DNA of 64,000 nt from Diphasiastrum complanatum (GCA_029204225.1 CM055109.1:20206349-20270348); one strand, 5' to 3'. Shown: positions 32,180 to 43,550, counted from the stretch's first letter. Notes: generated by a model from the sequence alone, not told the origin. Made by a program: numbers and translations.

Positions 32180-33567
32180 TCACTGATCAAATCTCGAATG
32201 TGATGGTACATTCAGAGGTATGTGTTTTGTCTTTGAATGGAAGACTGGATCCTGGGACAGATAAATGGCACTCTGAGAGTCCATCATCATCGTGCATGGT
32301 CCTCCTTGTGGTATCCCAATTGCCTCCAGCATCATCTGTAACCATACTACCTCGTTCGCCACCTTTGAAGCTGCGACGTATTCAGCTTTGCAAGAAGATT
32401 GAGCTACCAAGGTTTGCTTTTTGCATATCCAGCTGATTGCAGCTCCGCACGCTATTGTACATCCTCTAGTTACGGACTTGTTGTCATATTTGCAGCTCAC
32501 CCAACTTGCATCACTGTAGTGGTGTAGCTCGAATCCTTTTCTTTTGTTTTCTATTCTGTAGGTTAATCCAATATTCTGGGCACCCTTCAGATATTGTAGG
32601 ATTCGTTTTGCCATTTGCCAATGTGCCATGCCAGGATGGGAAGAGAATTGGCTTAAGGCATAAACAGAGAAAGCTAGATCAGGTCTGGTACAAATTGTAA
32701 GGTACATCAAACTACCGATTAGGTTTTGGTAGGGTATACTTGCCATCTTCTATTCTGCCTCTTCTATTTTTGGGCAATCCTGCTTCGTCAGCTTGGCTCC
32801 AGCTATCATTGGTGTGGCCTTTTCTTTGCAGTCCATCATGTGATACTGCTTGAGCACCTTTCTGGCATATTCAGACTGACTCAAGTGCATTTCGTCTTTT
32901 ATTCGATCTCTTCTGATCTCCAGTCCGAGGCAGCATCAAGGAATTTTCTATCATAAGGGAATCATCCACAAAAATAGTCAGTATCACAAAAATTTTTCCT
33001 ACTCTTTTTATGTAGACATTACAATCCGGTTGTGTAGGATTGAAGTCTAGAGACTTCAGAAGACTATTGAGCTTCTTGTACCAAGCTTGTGATGCCTGTT
33101 TTAGACCATAAATGCATCTCTACAACCGACAGACATATTGTCGATTGTCAGGGTCTTCAAATCCTTCAGGCTGCTTCATAAAGATTTCTTCCTCTAGATC
33201 TCTGTGGAGAAAGGCTGTCTTCACATCAATCTGGTGAATATTGTGTGGCGTATGCAAGGAGTAGTCATATGCTTGTCATCTTGACCATCGACGAATATGT
33301 GTCGAAATAATCAACACCATATCTTTGTGTGTGTCCCTTCACGACAAGCCTTGCCTTGTGATGGTCAACAGTGCCATTTGATTTCATTTTCTTCTTATAC
33401 ACCCACTTGCAGTCAATGATCTTTTTGTTTTCTGGCAGTGGCTCTAGTGTCATGCCTCGTTTCTTCTCATCGACTCGATCTCCTCTGACATTGCATGCTT
33501 CTAGAATTCTCCCTTTGGACTCTGGATAGCTTCTTGATATGTTGTTGGCTCTGCAGTGAAACTGCAA
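32180..33567 (-). pseudogene. Copia reverse transcriptase-RNase H, right arm
   Basis: Pieces include KWVYKKKMKSNGTVDHHKAR (about 33410) and, from 32746, the RNase H region open for 188 codons with YLTICTRPDLAFSVYALSQF, HYSDASWVSCKYD and AQSSCKAEYVAAS. Compared with the left copy the RT middle is more broken: the single 305-codon frame on the left is interrupted here at about 32750-32950. Confidence 0.85.
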
Positions 33568-34130
33568 TACTCGAATTGCATGTCTTCACTCCATTGAAGA
33601 TTGTCAGCGTAATGGCCTAGAGGTCATCTTTGTCTTGTTGACCTTCTGGGTTCGTTTCGTCGCTGCTCAAACGTTTCTTGTTCGTGGGGTTGATCTTCTG
33701 TTTCCTGCTGCTCTGGAGTCTATGGCTCAACATTCCGATTTGACGTCTGTCCTCGTTCTCCCTGTTGAATTGGCAGTAGTGTGAAGATCTCATGGCCTCT
33801 TTCATCTTTTAGTCCGGGGAATGTGGACTCATCGAACTTCACATCTCTACTCGAAACAACCTTTTTCGTGGTTGGGTTGTAGAGCTTGTACACTTGTGAT
33901 CCGTTTGAGTACCCGACCATGATCGTTTGCTCTGATTTATCATCAAACTTGCTTCTCTTTTTTTTTTGCAATGTTCTTGTATGCTGCACATCCAAACACA
34001 CGTACATATGATAGATCAGGCTTACATGTCCACATCTCGTACAATGCTTTCGACCTGTCCACATCTTGTCCAATGCTATCGTTGTTCATCTGTTCTGCAA
34101 GTCTACAGCTGCAGCTATTGTCTCAGCCCA
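33480..34130 (-). pseudogene. Copia integrase tail fused to zinc knuckle, right arm
   Basis: Mirror of 20990-21640 with the same fusion; VYKLYNPTTKKVVSSRDVKF is readable at about 33890-33830. Frame changes and stops are present. Confidence 0.75.
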
Positions 34131-34885
34131 GAATTGACTTGGCAATTGAGCCTGTACCAGCATTTGTTGGCTGTATGGCCTGGTTTGTGACAGTGATCAC
34201 AAGAAGAAGATTGTTGATTCGAGGACTTCGTCTTGTCGAATCTGGGTTTGTTCTTGTTTTTCTTCCTTCCTTCTATGAAGAGGGCCTTCTCTTGATCACT
34301 GCTTCCCTCTCCTTTGTCCCTCATCAGTCTCTCATCAACGACAAGACTGATTGCTTTGTCAAATGTCATATTTGGTAGACTCAGTATGAGCATTCTCAAC
34401 GATTGATAGGACGTAGATAGAGACTTCATGAAGTACATTAGTTGTTGTGGTGCTGGGACCTGGTGCTCATGTCCAGATGTAGAGAGTTAAGCGAAGATTG
34501 TTCTGATCTTCTCAACGTGCTAGTCTAACTAGTTATCATCCCATCGTATGGATTGTAGGTGATTGTGAAGATGCATCACTGAAGCTGCAGTCCTCACTTC
34601 ATACTTCTGTTTTAATCTTTTCCATGCTGCATGGTTGCTTTCGCAATCTTCAATTTGCATGAGTAGATCTTCATTAATGGACGAAGCGATGATTGCCATT
34701 GCATACTCATCCTTTCTGATCCATTCAGCTCTCCTCGGGTCTCCCTCTGGAGGCTGCACCTCTGAGAGTTCGGTCACCGACCAGATGCCTTCGCCCTTCA
34801 GAAGTGTTTTAATTTTGAATTTCCATATCTTGTAGTTTGTGCCATCAAGATTGATTGCTACTCTTCTCTGGATCATTATAGCCAT
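34115..34885 (-). pseudogene. Copia gag, right arm
   Basis: Starts ATG at 34885 and stays open for 118 codons (LDGTNYKIWKFKIKTLLKGE, then PPEGDPRRAEWIRKDEYA) where the left copy is frameshifted. A TAG after WDDN occurs at the same place as in the left copy. After the break, KSLSTSYQSLRML and the zinc knuckle CDHCHKPGHTANKCW remain (34438-34115). In the knuckle the right arm has CDHC where the left has CLQC. Confidence 0.85.
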
Positions 34886-34937
34886 ATTGTGTTGTCTAGA
34901 AAATCAATGTTCAGATATCAGTAGTGATAACCTGTAT

Positions 34938-34949
34938 GCTCTAATACCA
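34938..34949 (-). other. Copia primer binding site, right arm, one substitution
   Basis: Reads TGGTATTAGAGC on the minus strand against TGGTATCAGAGC in the left arm. Confidence 0.85.
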
Positions 34950-35646
34950 TGTCGCGAACGTATTTGTTTCTTTGATTTTTCTTGTGCGGAAGGTTACAGG
35001 AACCTAGACACCCGACTACAAATCATAGAACAAATTTCATTTTAGCAATCAAGACAGCGGAACACAAGGAGATCCACGAGATAGAGCAACTATATTATCA
35101 GTTTTGTTTTTAGAGCGAGATGGTCAGTATCTCGCTCGTTGGCGGCTTGACGCTTTGCTCTTTCGCTGTGTTCTGCTCGTTGGCAGACTTTCATGCACAG
35201 CTATTTTGTTTCTATTCTTTTTCTTTTTTGTTCTACTCACGCACATTCTCTGTGCATATTTTGATCCAGAAAAATAGTTTATATCTCCATTGTGTGGAGT
35301 TTACAAGATAGCTAAACAGAGAATTAAAAGAGTAGTTAACGCTAATCAACTAATCAGTTCCTCTCCGTTATTATTAGTCGTTTCAGCTGGGTGTGAAGTT
35401 TAAGACTCCACGCCCGTTGAGCTGGTAGCTGGCAGCGCGAAAGATTTTCTTTCGTTTCTTTTCGTTTTGTCTCGTGTCGTGTCTTTCTGGTCCTGGAGGC
35501 ATGTTTGACTTTTGCGAATCATTTGACCTTCGAGTTTCTCTTCACTTCGTGTCTTAGGGTTTTTGAGGTCAGTTGACTTTCATGAATTGTTCACCATTCG
35601 ACCTTCGTTTTGTTTCGCGTCGCAGCAAAGTTGCAGGAGTTCACCA
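34950..35646 (-). repeat. Copia 5' LTR (~697 bp), right arm
   Basis: Mirror of 19481-20176; same length within 1 bp, scattered substitutions. Confidence 0.6.
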
Positions 35647-36490
35647 TTTTTGACAGTTCAAAGGCTGACGACATTGTTCCTTGGTTACAAAAATTGAAGA
35701 TAAGATGTGCATATTGAAGCCCAATTGGCAAGTAAATGGATTCATGGTGGATGATGTCGATTGTGAAGTAGATGCACTCAAGTAGGTATCTTGTGCAAAA
35801 TGCATTTTTTTTATTATATTTACTTTTATTTGGTTTATCATAGGTCCTCATTTTTTGAAATACAGTACTTGTTTTGTAGACGCGTATTTCGATGCCACAT
35901 TTTCTTATGTCTTTGGCACGTTAGAACATGTTGGTTGAGCATTTGATGCGTAAAAAAGTACCCAACTGGGAAGTGGTGTACTTAGTTCTAAAGATGCTGA
36001 GGAGGCATCTTGCTTGGAGCCACTCCAAGTAGTAAATGATGGATTTGGTAATAGTTTGCAAAGGGCCAAACCCTTACTGGAAGTAATACTCGGAGGGAAG
36101 AGAAGGAAGACATCACATTCTCAGTCGGATGGCCATCTGGAGACTTGGAGGGAACCACGTGCACGCATTGCTAGACAGAACACGATAAATCTTCTTAGAA
36201 AAGAGCTTGAGCCTGGTACGTTGAGTTTTGTTATTTTTCTTCCTATATAATTGGAACACCCTAAAAAAAACAATTGCTAAACTGGTTATTGCGTGTTGTG
36301 GCAGGTTTTTTGTCAATTATACTCGATGATTTAAGTGGATGGTCTAATTTCAACAAAGGAGACATCCAAGAGAAATGCAGATACACGTAGATATACTAGG
36401 AATTGATGTCAAAAGATATTGTGTGACTATTGCTTTTGCAAAACATCTGCACATTCTTATTGATGTCATTAGAGTTGTGATATAATATTT
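35647..36490 (+). pseudogene. MULE-type transposase remnant with introns, right arm
   Basis: Mirror of 18620-19480. Exon a (to 35781) ends CTCAA before GTAGGT. Exon b runs about 35866-36215 and ends GAGCCTG before GTACGT. The 89-bp intron 36216-36304 ends TGTGGCAG, and splicing restores an open frame (EPG then FLSIILDD), good evidence that the intron was real. Exon a is frameshifted (KIRCAY stop, then LKPNWQVNG in another frame). The CLWHVR block carries a changed frame (after GTTAGAACATG) and a stop, so this copy is more damaged than the left one. Confidence 0.6.
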
Positions 36491-37848
36491 TTTAGTTCTA
36501 CATTCAAGTGGATTGAATTGATCTATTCTTGCTAATTGTTAGGTACGAAAATTTGTACTATTTATGAATACATTATGTGTCCGACACTTTGACAATAGTA
36601 CACGTTCCTTCCAAATTATGTAGAGAAGCAACAAATTTTGTCTCAACTGTCAGTGATAAGACATACCTCATGGTATATTCGGAATTCAAATAAAAAAACT
36701 TGATACGTGCACGTTGAATATGATTAATGATTTTTTCTTAAGAATAGGTAAAAGATATTTGCAATTGATTATAATCTTCACAAGAATGTAGTATTATTAG
36801 GATTGTTTAACATTTAACATGATTTAACATACTGATATTCTGAAATAAGAAAACATGGTCTCCAAAAAATAATCGATGGATATTGTTCCAATTGATTTCA
36901 ATTTTTACTATTCTATATTCCCCTTTTCTAAACCTATTAATAATTATGATAAACCTTATACTAGAAGCCTAATTCATAGAAATATTAATCATATTCGAAT
37001 TCTATGACTGAATATATATTTCTAAGCTAAAAAGTTGATAAATGATTTGATTAAAATCAGGATTGATCGACACTTTTATTTTTATGAAATCCTAGCATAT
37101 TAATAGCTTAGAAAATTCCTTGTTCTAGTTATGTGCTTTTCATGGGACTTGTCTCCGACACCCCTAATATTGAACGTGGACATATTAATTTGTATAATAC
37201 AACTGAGTGCCGTCATTTGTGATAATAAATTATATTTTGGATTGTGCATCATATTAGCTAAATGTGTTAGAAGTCTAAAATAAAAATTGAATAAAAAAAT
37301 TTGAGGTAAAAAAGCTTCACATTAGTTATTGTTTGCCATCATCTAGTAAATACAAACAATTTGTTTTCATGATAATGGTAATATTGGTTTCAAAGCTAAC
37401 ACACACGAATCACAGTATGAACAACAAATATTTCATCACATATAGATTCCCTCAATTCTCTATAGATGTACATGATTGGGTGGGTTCAATAAAGAAGTCA
37501 CATCAATAGATCATGTATAAAATGCATAAAGTTGAAATCGAGGTGTGGAAGGCACATGCATTCATTTGTTGACCTTATCAATTAGGCAAGGCAAAAATAA
37601 ATTTCACGTTGTTGCGAGTAATGTGGGCAACTATATGAAAATTCTCTTAAAGAAGCACGAATACATTTTTCACATGACACATGCTTTAACACGAGAGAAA
37701 AATAAAACTTTTCTATTGGAAAAAGCCCAAAGTTGTTGTTTTAAAATCTAGTATTGTAGCAACAAATATTTACCTTTTGAAACAATTTATCCAAAATGAA
37801 AAATTAAGCTAATGAAAGGAATCAATACAAAAAGGAATTTGGTGAGGT
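36490..37848. other. AT-rich non-coding stretch, right arm
   Basis: Mirror of 17211-18610, slightly shorter. No gene is seen. Confidence 0.6.
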
Positions 37849-38400
37849 TTAGGACACAGCATTTTTTGGCTGTGCAGGAGTGGGCTGCAGCCTACAAGGA
37901 TTTGGGACTGTAGGGCAAGCTTCAGGGCTACTGAAGGATAATGATGACCACCAGGGGGTCGCGCGATGGCTGCCAGGAACTGGAGAGGGTGCGTGAGGGG
38001 TGCGTGAGGGCAGGGCGATGGTTGCCAGGAACGGAGAGGGTGCGTGAGAGTAGGGCATGAGGGATGCCATGGACATGGAGCGATGCATGAGGGATGAGGG
38101 AGCCCATAGGGACGAGGCATGGAGGTGCAGGGTGGCAGCAGTCAGCACCCTGACGCGTGCCAGCACCCATCAGGGTGCTGAAATAAAGTGGAGCCCCAAG
38201 GGACATTGGCTGGCCCAAAAAATGGCTTTGAGTTGCCCCTACGTGGCAGTGGGTCCTCGCCATGTCATCTGCCACATAGTGGCAAGTCCTTGTTAATGTG
38301 AAAGAGTGGAAGGCCCAATTTTTCTCCCTTGACCAATGGGAGAGCTCCATTTTAAATTTTGGACCAGTCGGGAGTGTAGTGCGAAATGCCCCTAAGCTGA
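37849..38400. other. GC-rich block with ~50-bp imperfect repeats, right arm
   Basis: Mirror of 16650-17210 with scattered substitutions. No supported gene. Confidence 0.6.
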
Positions 38401-38504
38401 CTTCATTTCTAACAAGACTACCTTTGTTTTAAAGCAACTTGGTAAAAGAAGACCATTAATAATAATAATAATAATAAGTGGCTTAGAAAAGTCCAAGAAG
38501 TTGT

Positions 38505-38850
38505 TAGCTACCAAATAAAACAAAGGAGTGCAATTCATGACCAATGACATCATCGAGAATTTGTTATCTAAGTGGTTAAGAAAAATGATACTTGATAGTG
38601 CATGAATTTAGTTTTTTGTAAACAATATATACTCGTAAATTACCAATAATTTTGGGCACAATAACGATAGAACTTAGCTAAAGGTTGTGTGGTCAATTGC
38701 ATAGATAAATCAAATTTGACTAGCTTTTCAATTTCCTCATGAACTCTTTTGACATGCTTTGGATGCATCCTATGGCATGGTTGTCTGACCGGCTTAGCAT
38801 CAACAATGATAACAATTGTGTGCTCATAAAAATTTTGGTGCTCAAGAAAG
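38505..38850 (-). pseudogene. Gypsy reverse transcriptase N-terminal scrap, right arm
   Basis: Mirror of 16200-16545, here reading DAKPVRQPCHRMHPKHVKRV; R instead of I is closer to the usual family word. The rest is equally degenerate. Confidence 0.6.
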
Positions 38851-39179
38851 AGATCATAGCACATAGCATAAACATTCCACATGAGAGGGAGAGAGGAGAA
38901 CAGTACTATGAGAGAGTATCATGTGAGAGAAGAAGAAGAGGGAAAAAGGTTATGCCTCTTTCCATTATAGCCACATAGAAATCAGCCATATTCACACTTA
39001 TTGGGCACTTGAGACCTCTTGACCATTTATTGAGTACATTTCAAATGTTGATTAAATAACAATAAGATTAAAGTAAATGTAAGCAACTTCACAAGGTCAT
39101 TATGCCTTTATGATCATTGGGTGTGAAGATCATAACTCCAATATTCCTGCTTATCAAGCAACCATGATCAACCAAGAAG

Positions 39180-39494
39180 ATAATAGCCAACAAGCGCGCG
39201 CGCGCACCGCACACACACACTCACTCACTCGCTAGCTAGCTAGCTACTAAATAGTCTCTAGTATAGTCTCTTTCTGTCTCTCTCTCACACACACACTCAC
39301 GAGCGCGCGCACACACACACACGCACGCACATGCTCACACTAGGTACTTGTCATTCACACTCACACTCACACTAGGTACGAGTCATTATCTCTTTCTCTT
39401 TCACACATGTGACACACACACACTCACTCACTAGGTACTAAAAAGTCTCAAACTCGCATACACACACACACACACACACATTCAAGAGCCATTG

Positions 39495-39592
<98 letters not shown>

Positions 39593-39610
39593 ACTCACTC
39601 ACGCTATTGA
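39180..39610. repeat. Complex (CA)n/(CT)n microsatellite block, right arm
   Basis: Mirror of the block at 15525-15850, but with a much longer (CT)n run (39499-39566) and different CA tracts. CACTAGGTAC words mark the homologous positions. Confidence 0.9.
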
Positions 39611-39698
39611 AGTGCATGTGCGATTGTGTGAGCTCTTCGTTGGTGAAACCAGTGAGCGCGGCCTCCTCTTGAGTCTTGACGCATGAACATCATCTACC

Positions 39699-40148
39699 TT
39701 ACGTAGAGATTTGATCAGAAGACTCAGTACAGGTGCGTTTTCTGTCTGGGAAACTATCATTTATCACAGAACTCGGATCGTCGCCCTCACACTTGTCACA
39801 TGACCAAAAGCGTGCCTGCCAATGAGAGGAGCCATTCATGAAGTCCTGAGTTGGGTAGCATGTCCAATCATCAAAAAAAAAAATGTTACAACATTTATTT
39901 TGCCTGGCCTCCTTCAAGAGACCGCAAGCTGTAGGCCCTGTAGGTTGTTGATATGTGTCCCCGACCCAACCAATGAAGATTGCGTATCCAGCGCCTAACT
40001 CAAAAGCGGTTGTATATGTACAAGATATAATGGCATCCTTATTGTAATGGACGACGATCGATGCGTTGACCCCGACGTAGAAAACCACAGCTGCTGTCAA
40101 CAGCATGACCGATGAGAGTACTCCACTTTTCTTTGCCTGCAAACCCAT
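39699..40148 (-). CDS. Small secreted eight-cysteine protein, right copy
   Basis: This is the reverse-complement counterpart of the gene at 14980-15429, with an identical predicted 149-residue protein. Where I compared the nucleotides directly they also matched, including the 11-base homopolymer (A's on this strand) that would shift the frame if it slipped. The same signal-peptide-like start and eight cysteines are present. The two copies face each other across the palindrome, both transcribed inwards. Surrounding non-coding DNA in the arms shows substitutions and indels, so the lack of change inside the gene suggests purifying selection or recent gene conversion. Confidence 0.75.
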   Translation of the reverse strand: MGLQAKKSGVLSSVMLLTAAVVFYVGVNASIVVHYNKDAIISCTYTTAFELGAGYAIFIGWVGDTYQQPTGPTACGLLKEARQNKCCNIFFFDDWTCYPTQDFMNGSSHWQARFWSCDKCEGDDPSSVINDSFPDRKRTCTESSDQIST

Positions 40149-40430
40149 TGTCAGATTGATTTCTTTTCTATTCTTCAAGTACCACTAAGAAATTATCGCA
40201 AAGGAATACGAGAGCACTTATTGGTGAAGCTCTCCAAAGAGATGAGGAGCTAACTTGCACGGGGTGATCTGTGAAGCTCCAGCAGCTAGAACGTGGGCTT
40301 GATCTGACGCTTACAGTGAAGCTACAAGCATGATCAAAGCTGCACAAGTCGATGAGGTTTAGAGGCAAACATTTCTATGGGATCGATGAGAGAGAGATGA
40401 TACTTTGGCTCTTTTTTTGCTTTTGATCAA
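40149..40430 (-). promoter_or_regulatory. Probable promoter/5' leader of the right secreted-protein gene
   Basis: Mirror of 14700-14979 with only a few differences (for example a short deletion in the ATCGTC/ATC stretch and a longer A-run). No experimentally defined element can be assigned. Confidence 0.35.
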
Positions 40431-40767
40431 TAATTATTACAAAGAGTAGATCTATTAATAGGTTGTCCATAGAGTCTAGATTGTCCATTATGCCTGTCAA
40501 TAGAGTCTAGATTGTCCATTATGCCAATTTGGTAGCTACTTGACACTGTTCCCATGGAACATGAATAGGGACTGCACCCGAGTTGCTATTCCAATCAAGA
40601 GTGCTTTCACATGTTGTCAATGAGTATAAGGGCCCTCCAAAGCCACTACTCACCAGAACAAGTTTTTGAAGTTTCCATGGAGACAAATGTTTCAGACGGA
40701 TGGAGGGAAGAAGTAGATGTTTCGTATCCATGGGGACGTCTGAGCTGGCCCAAATTTTTTTAAAACA

Positions 40768-41304
40768 GAGTGGAAGACGGTATGCGAGGCTCAGAAGATG
40801 TAGGGAAAGTATCCATGGTCAAGGAATGCAGGAAGTGAAGAGAGTGTAAGAAAAGCTTCATATCGGAGGAAGCGGACTTTTGTCGTCACCCCAAATACGC
40901 TCGATACCTCTCGATAGAGCTCCAAGTGTGTGCGAAGAGCTGGCTGGAAAATGTGACCACAAGGAGAATGAAAGTGGGCGCTGGACAGCCTCCAATCAAT
41001 GCTGAAAATATGGCTTGAAATCTGTGAAAAACATGATGAAATAGGACGATGGACAGCCTCCAATCAAAACTGAAATATGGCTGAAACTCTGCTGGAACAA
41101 TGGCTGAAAAATGTGATGAAGTAGGGCGCTGGACAGCCTCCAATCAATGCTGAAAAGATGGCTGGGAATCCTTTTCCTGAATCAAATGGAGGATTCAAAA
41201 AAAAAGAGGAAAAAGGCTTTGGAACTTGGGCGCAGGAAATATTCTGCCCCAAAAAAAAAAAATTGACTGCCAAATTTAGCGGAAGTACTTCCGCTAACTA
41301 TCTG
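40768..41304. other. Right-flank stretch with ~70-81-bp tandem units
   Basis: Three diverged units starting at GGACAGCCTCCAATCAAWRC (about 40982, 41050 and 41131, spacing about 69 and 81 bp) occupy 40930-41165. No gene is recognised. It lies outside the inverted repeat and has no left counterpart. Confidence 0.7.
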
Positions 41305-41610
41305 CTAAAGCTCCGCCAAGGAAAATGCTCTGATGGGAGTTGGTCCTCCTCCAAACTGTGCTGAATGTTGCTGAAGCAAAGAGACGAAAGCCCTCAGCAA
41401 AGAGAGAAAAATCAGCAAAGCTTTCCTTGCCTTCGTATCGAACACTTCAATGTCCGCTTCATTTGGCGGTCTTCTCTCATCACCTGTGACGACATCCCAC
41501 AGTTCCATCTCTATTAGCATATTTTTCATTTTGAATTTTCACACCGCATAGTTGGAAATCCTGTCCAATTTGCTATTTTCACTCAAAATAGACTCTCCCA
41601 TGTTTGCCAT
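41305..41610 (-). pseudogene. Copia gag 5' fragment
   Basis: Starts ATG at 41610 on the minus strand and reads MANMGESILSENSKLDRISN, then a TGA where the family has the Trp of the VWKFKM word. It reopens as MKNMLIEMELWDVVTGDERR and DTKARKALLIFLSL and degenerates by about 41320. The N-terminal layout is that of a copia gag unrelated in detail to those at 7761 and 20241. Its leader and LTR, which should lie to the right, are replaced by a plus-strand gypsy start 15 bp away. Confidence 0.7.
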
Positions 41611-41624
41611 CTCAAAACTGCGCC

Positions 41625-42366
41625 ATGAGTGATGTATGCACTGATTTACGTCAGGAGTTACGAGAGACATTCACTGCTCTTTTTGCCCAGATTGCTACAC
41701 TATCAACACGACATCTTTCGTAGTTTATCTCACATTGGTGACTTGGCTGCTTATACGACACGGTTTATAGAGCTTTCCTATCTATTCCCAGATATTTCTA
41801 CATTGGAGCTCATCTCTTGCTACGTTGCTGGTCTACGAGGCGCACTCAAGTATGATGTTTCTTCTTTTTTTCCACTCACTCTTTCTCACGCCATCTCCCT
41901 TGCTACCGCACTACAGCACAAGTACTCTCCCATCTCTTCCTTTGTTTCTCGTCCTTCGCGTCTTTTCACACGTCCTATTCTTTCCTCTCCATCCTCTGCT
42001 AGTCCCACATCTGTCAGTTCACCTTCGTCCACTCTTCCTTCTGCACCACGTCCTCCTTTTTCTCCTCGTCCTGTTTTTGTTCATCGCTACTCACAGTCTG
42101 AGATGTCTGAGATCCATGAGAAGCGCTTATGTTTCAACTGTAAGAGTCCTGATCATATCGCCCGTGATTGCCGACAACCTGCCACTGCTACTGCCGTCTA
42201 TTTCCATGATGTTGACACACCTGATGATAGTCCTGATTCTGCCATATGCCTTCATATTCTTGATGATGACCCACTTGTTGATCAGTTTGCCACACCCACT
42301 GAGCCTGTTCTTGATCCCCCTGATCTAGTTGTATGCTTAGCTTGCTTATGCTACTTGGGCCAGTAA
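41625..42366 (+). pseudogene. Gypsy gag with CCHC zinc knuckle, internally deleted
   Basis: The ATG at 41625 reads MSDVCTDLRQELRETFTALF and reaches a stop at about 41721. A second frame (to 42366) continues with FRSLSHIGDLAAYTTRFIEL, YVAGLRGALKYDV and the zinc knuckle CFNCKSPDHIARDC (about 42131-42172). The N-terminal and capsid parts are joined with material missing and out of frame. Gag forms the particle and binds element RNA. Confidence 0.85.
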
Positions 42367-42389
42367 GCTGGGTCCACACCATATCCGTC

Positions 42390-42730
42390 TTTGCGTACGT
42401 ATCACTGGTCGTGAATGTATTGCCCTTGTTGACACGGGTAGCACTCACTCATTTCTCAGCAGTCATATTATTACATGCATTCGTGCTATGCCAGTCACTA
42501 TGCCTCATCCCCTGCATGTTGAGGTTGTCAGCGCACACTCTTTTCCTAGCACGCAAATGTATCAGCAGCTTTCATATTGGATTGGAGACTTCCTTGGTCA
42601 GGCAGATTTTCATATTATTCCACTTACACAGGACGATCTTATTCTCGGTGCTGATTGGTTTGCATCCCTTGGTGCGGTTACAGTAGACCTCCAGCAGCAG
42701 ACCATGACATTCTCTCATGATGGTACTTAG
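42390..42730 (+). pseudogene. Gypsy aspartic protease
   Basis: The readable frame has ALVDTGSTHSFLSSHII, with an intact Asp-Thr-Gly active site (about 42424-42474), and ILGADWFASLGAV near 42649. It ends at a TAG at 42728-42730. It is out of frame with gag. Confidence 0.8.
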
Positions 42731-42868
42731 CATATATTTTCTAGTATTGATTCTCGGTAGGACTATCAGCTTATTTCCGAGAAGCAGTTCATACGGAGCC
42801 TCCCAAAGGCCCACTGTGCGGCTATTCTTTCTGTTCAGCCAGTTCAGCCTATTGCGGGTGCACCACCT

Positions 42869-43550
42869 TTGCCACAGGTATTTTTTGAACTGTTGCGTGA
42901 ATTTGAGCATGTTTTTAGAGAGCCGACTCAGTTACCACCTTTACGAGATGTCAACCACCATATAGACCTTGTTTCCTCTGCATCACCTCCTTCTCGTCCT
43001 CCTTTTCGTATGTCTATTGTTGAGCGCGAGGAAGTCAGCATCAGGTGTCTGATTTATTATGTCAAGGCCTTATTGTTCCTAGCCACAGTCCTTTTGGTGC
43101 TCCTGTTTTACTTGTTGATAAGAAAGATGGTACTAAACGTCTATGTACAAATTATCGTGCTTTAAATAAACTTACTATCTGTAATCAGTACCCTATTCCT
43201 CATATGGATGACCTGTTTGACCAGTTAGGCCAAGCCAAGATCTTTTCTAAACTTGACCTCCATTCCGGTTATCACCAGATTCGTATGCATCCTCCTGATG
43301 AGCACAAGACAGCTTTCCGTACCCACTTTGGTCTGTATGAGTTTCGTGTCCTTCCTTTTGGTGTTACCAATGGCCCGCCCACTTTTCATAATGTCATGAA
43401 TAACATCTTTCGTCCTCTGCTTGGAAAGTGTGTCATTGTTTATTTTGACGATATCCTCATTTATAGCACCACTCTCTCTCTTCATGTTCAGCACATTCGT
43501 TCTATTTTTATTTTGTTAGTTACTCATCATCTGTATGCTAAACGTTCTGT
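42869..43550 (+). pseudogene. Gypsy reverse transcriptase, connection domain deleted
   Basis: FREPTQLPPLRDVNHHIDLV begins the RT lead-in. A frame change at about 43060 leads to GTKRLCTNYRALNKLTICNQ, FSKLDLHSGYHQIRM, LPFGVTNGPPTF and the intact catalytic VYFDDILIYS (about 43437-43466). At about 43540 the protein jumps directly to the RNase H lead-in (LLKKETSFAWT), so the connection region with the LGH and FLGLTGYYRRF words is missing. Confidence 0.88.

Larger units (their letters stand above)
32180..35646 (-). mobile_element. Copia element with internal deletion, right arm
   Basis: Reverse-complement counterpart of 19481-22991. It has LTR 34950-35646, a mutated PBS (34938-34949, TGGTATTAGAGC), gag from 34885, the same zinc-knuckle-to-integrase-tail deletion, and RT-RNase H ending at 32180 with the same truncation after SKTKHI. 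The arms differ in which frames stay open. Confidence 0.85.
28604..40767 (-). repeat. Right arm of the giant inverted repeat (12.2 kb)
   Basis: This is the reverse complement of 14324-27825. The inner end starts at GAACAGATTGAACCC (28604), the mirror of GGGTTCAATCTGTTC ending at 27825. The outer end is at 40767, next to the poly-A/T-flanked TTTGGGCCAGCTCA. The arm is shorter mainly because a ~1.69-kb segment of gypsy pol is absent. It is unique in having a 363-bp solo LTR. Base differences and small indels are scattered outside the secreted-protein gene. Confidence 0.97.

Noticed and set aside
14324-40767. Inverted repeat as a chloroplast-type inverted repeat
   Set aside because: The content is nuclear retrotransposons, with no plastid rRNA or photosynthesis genes.
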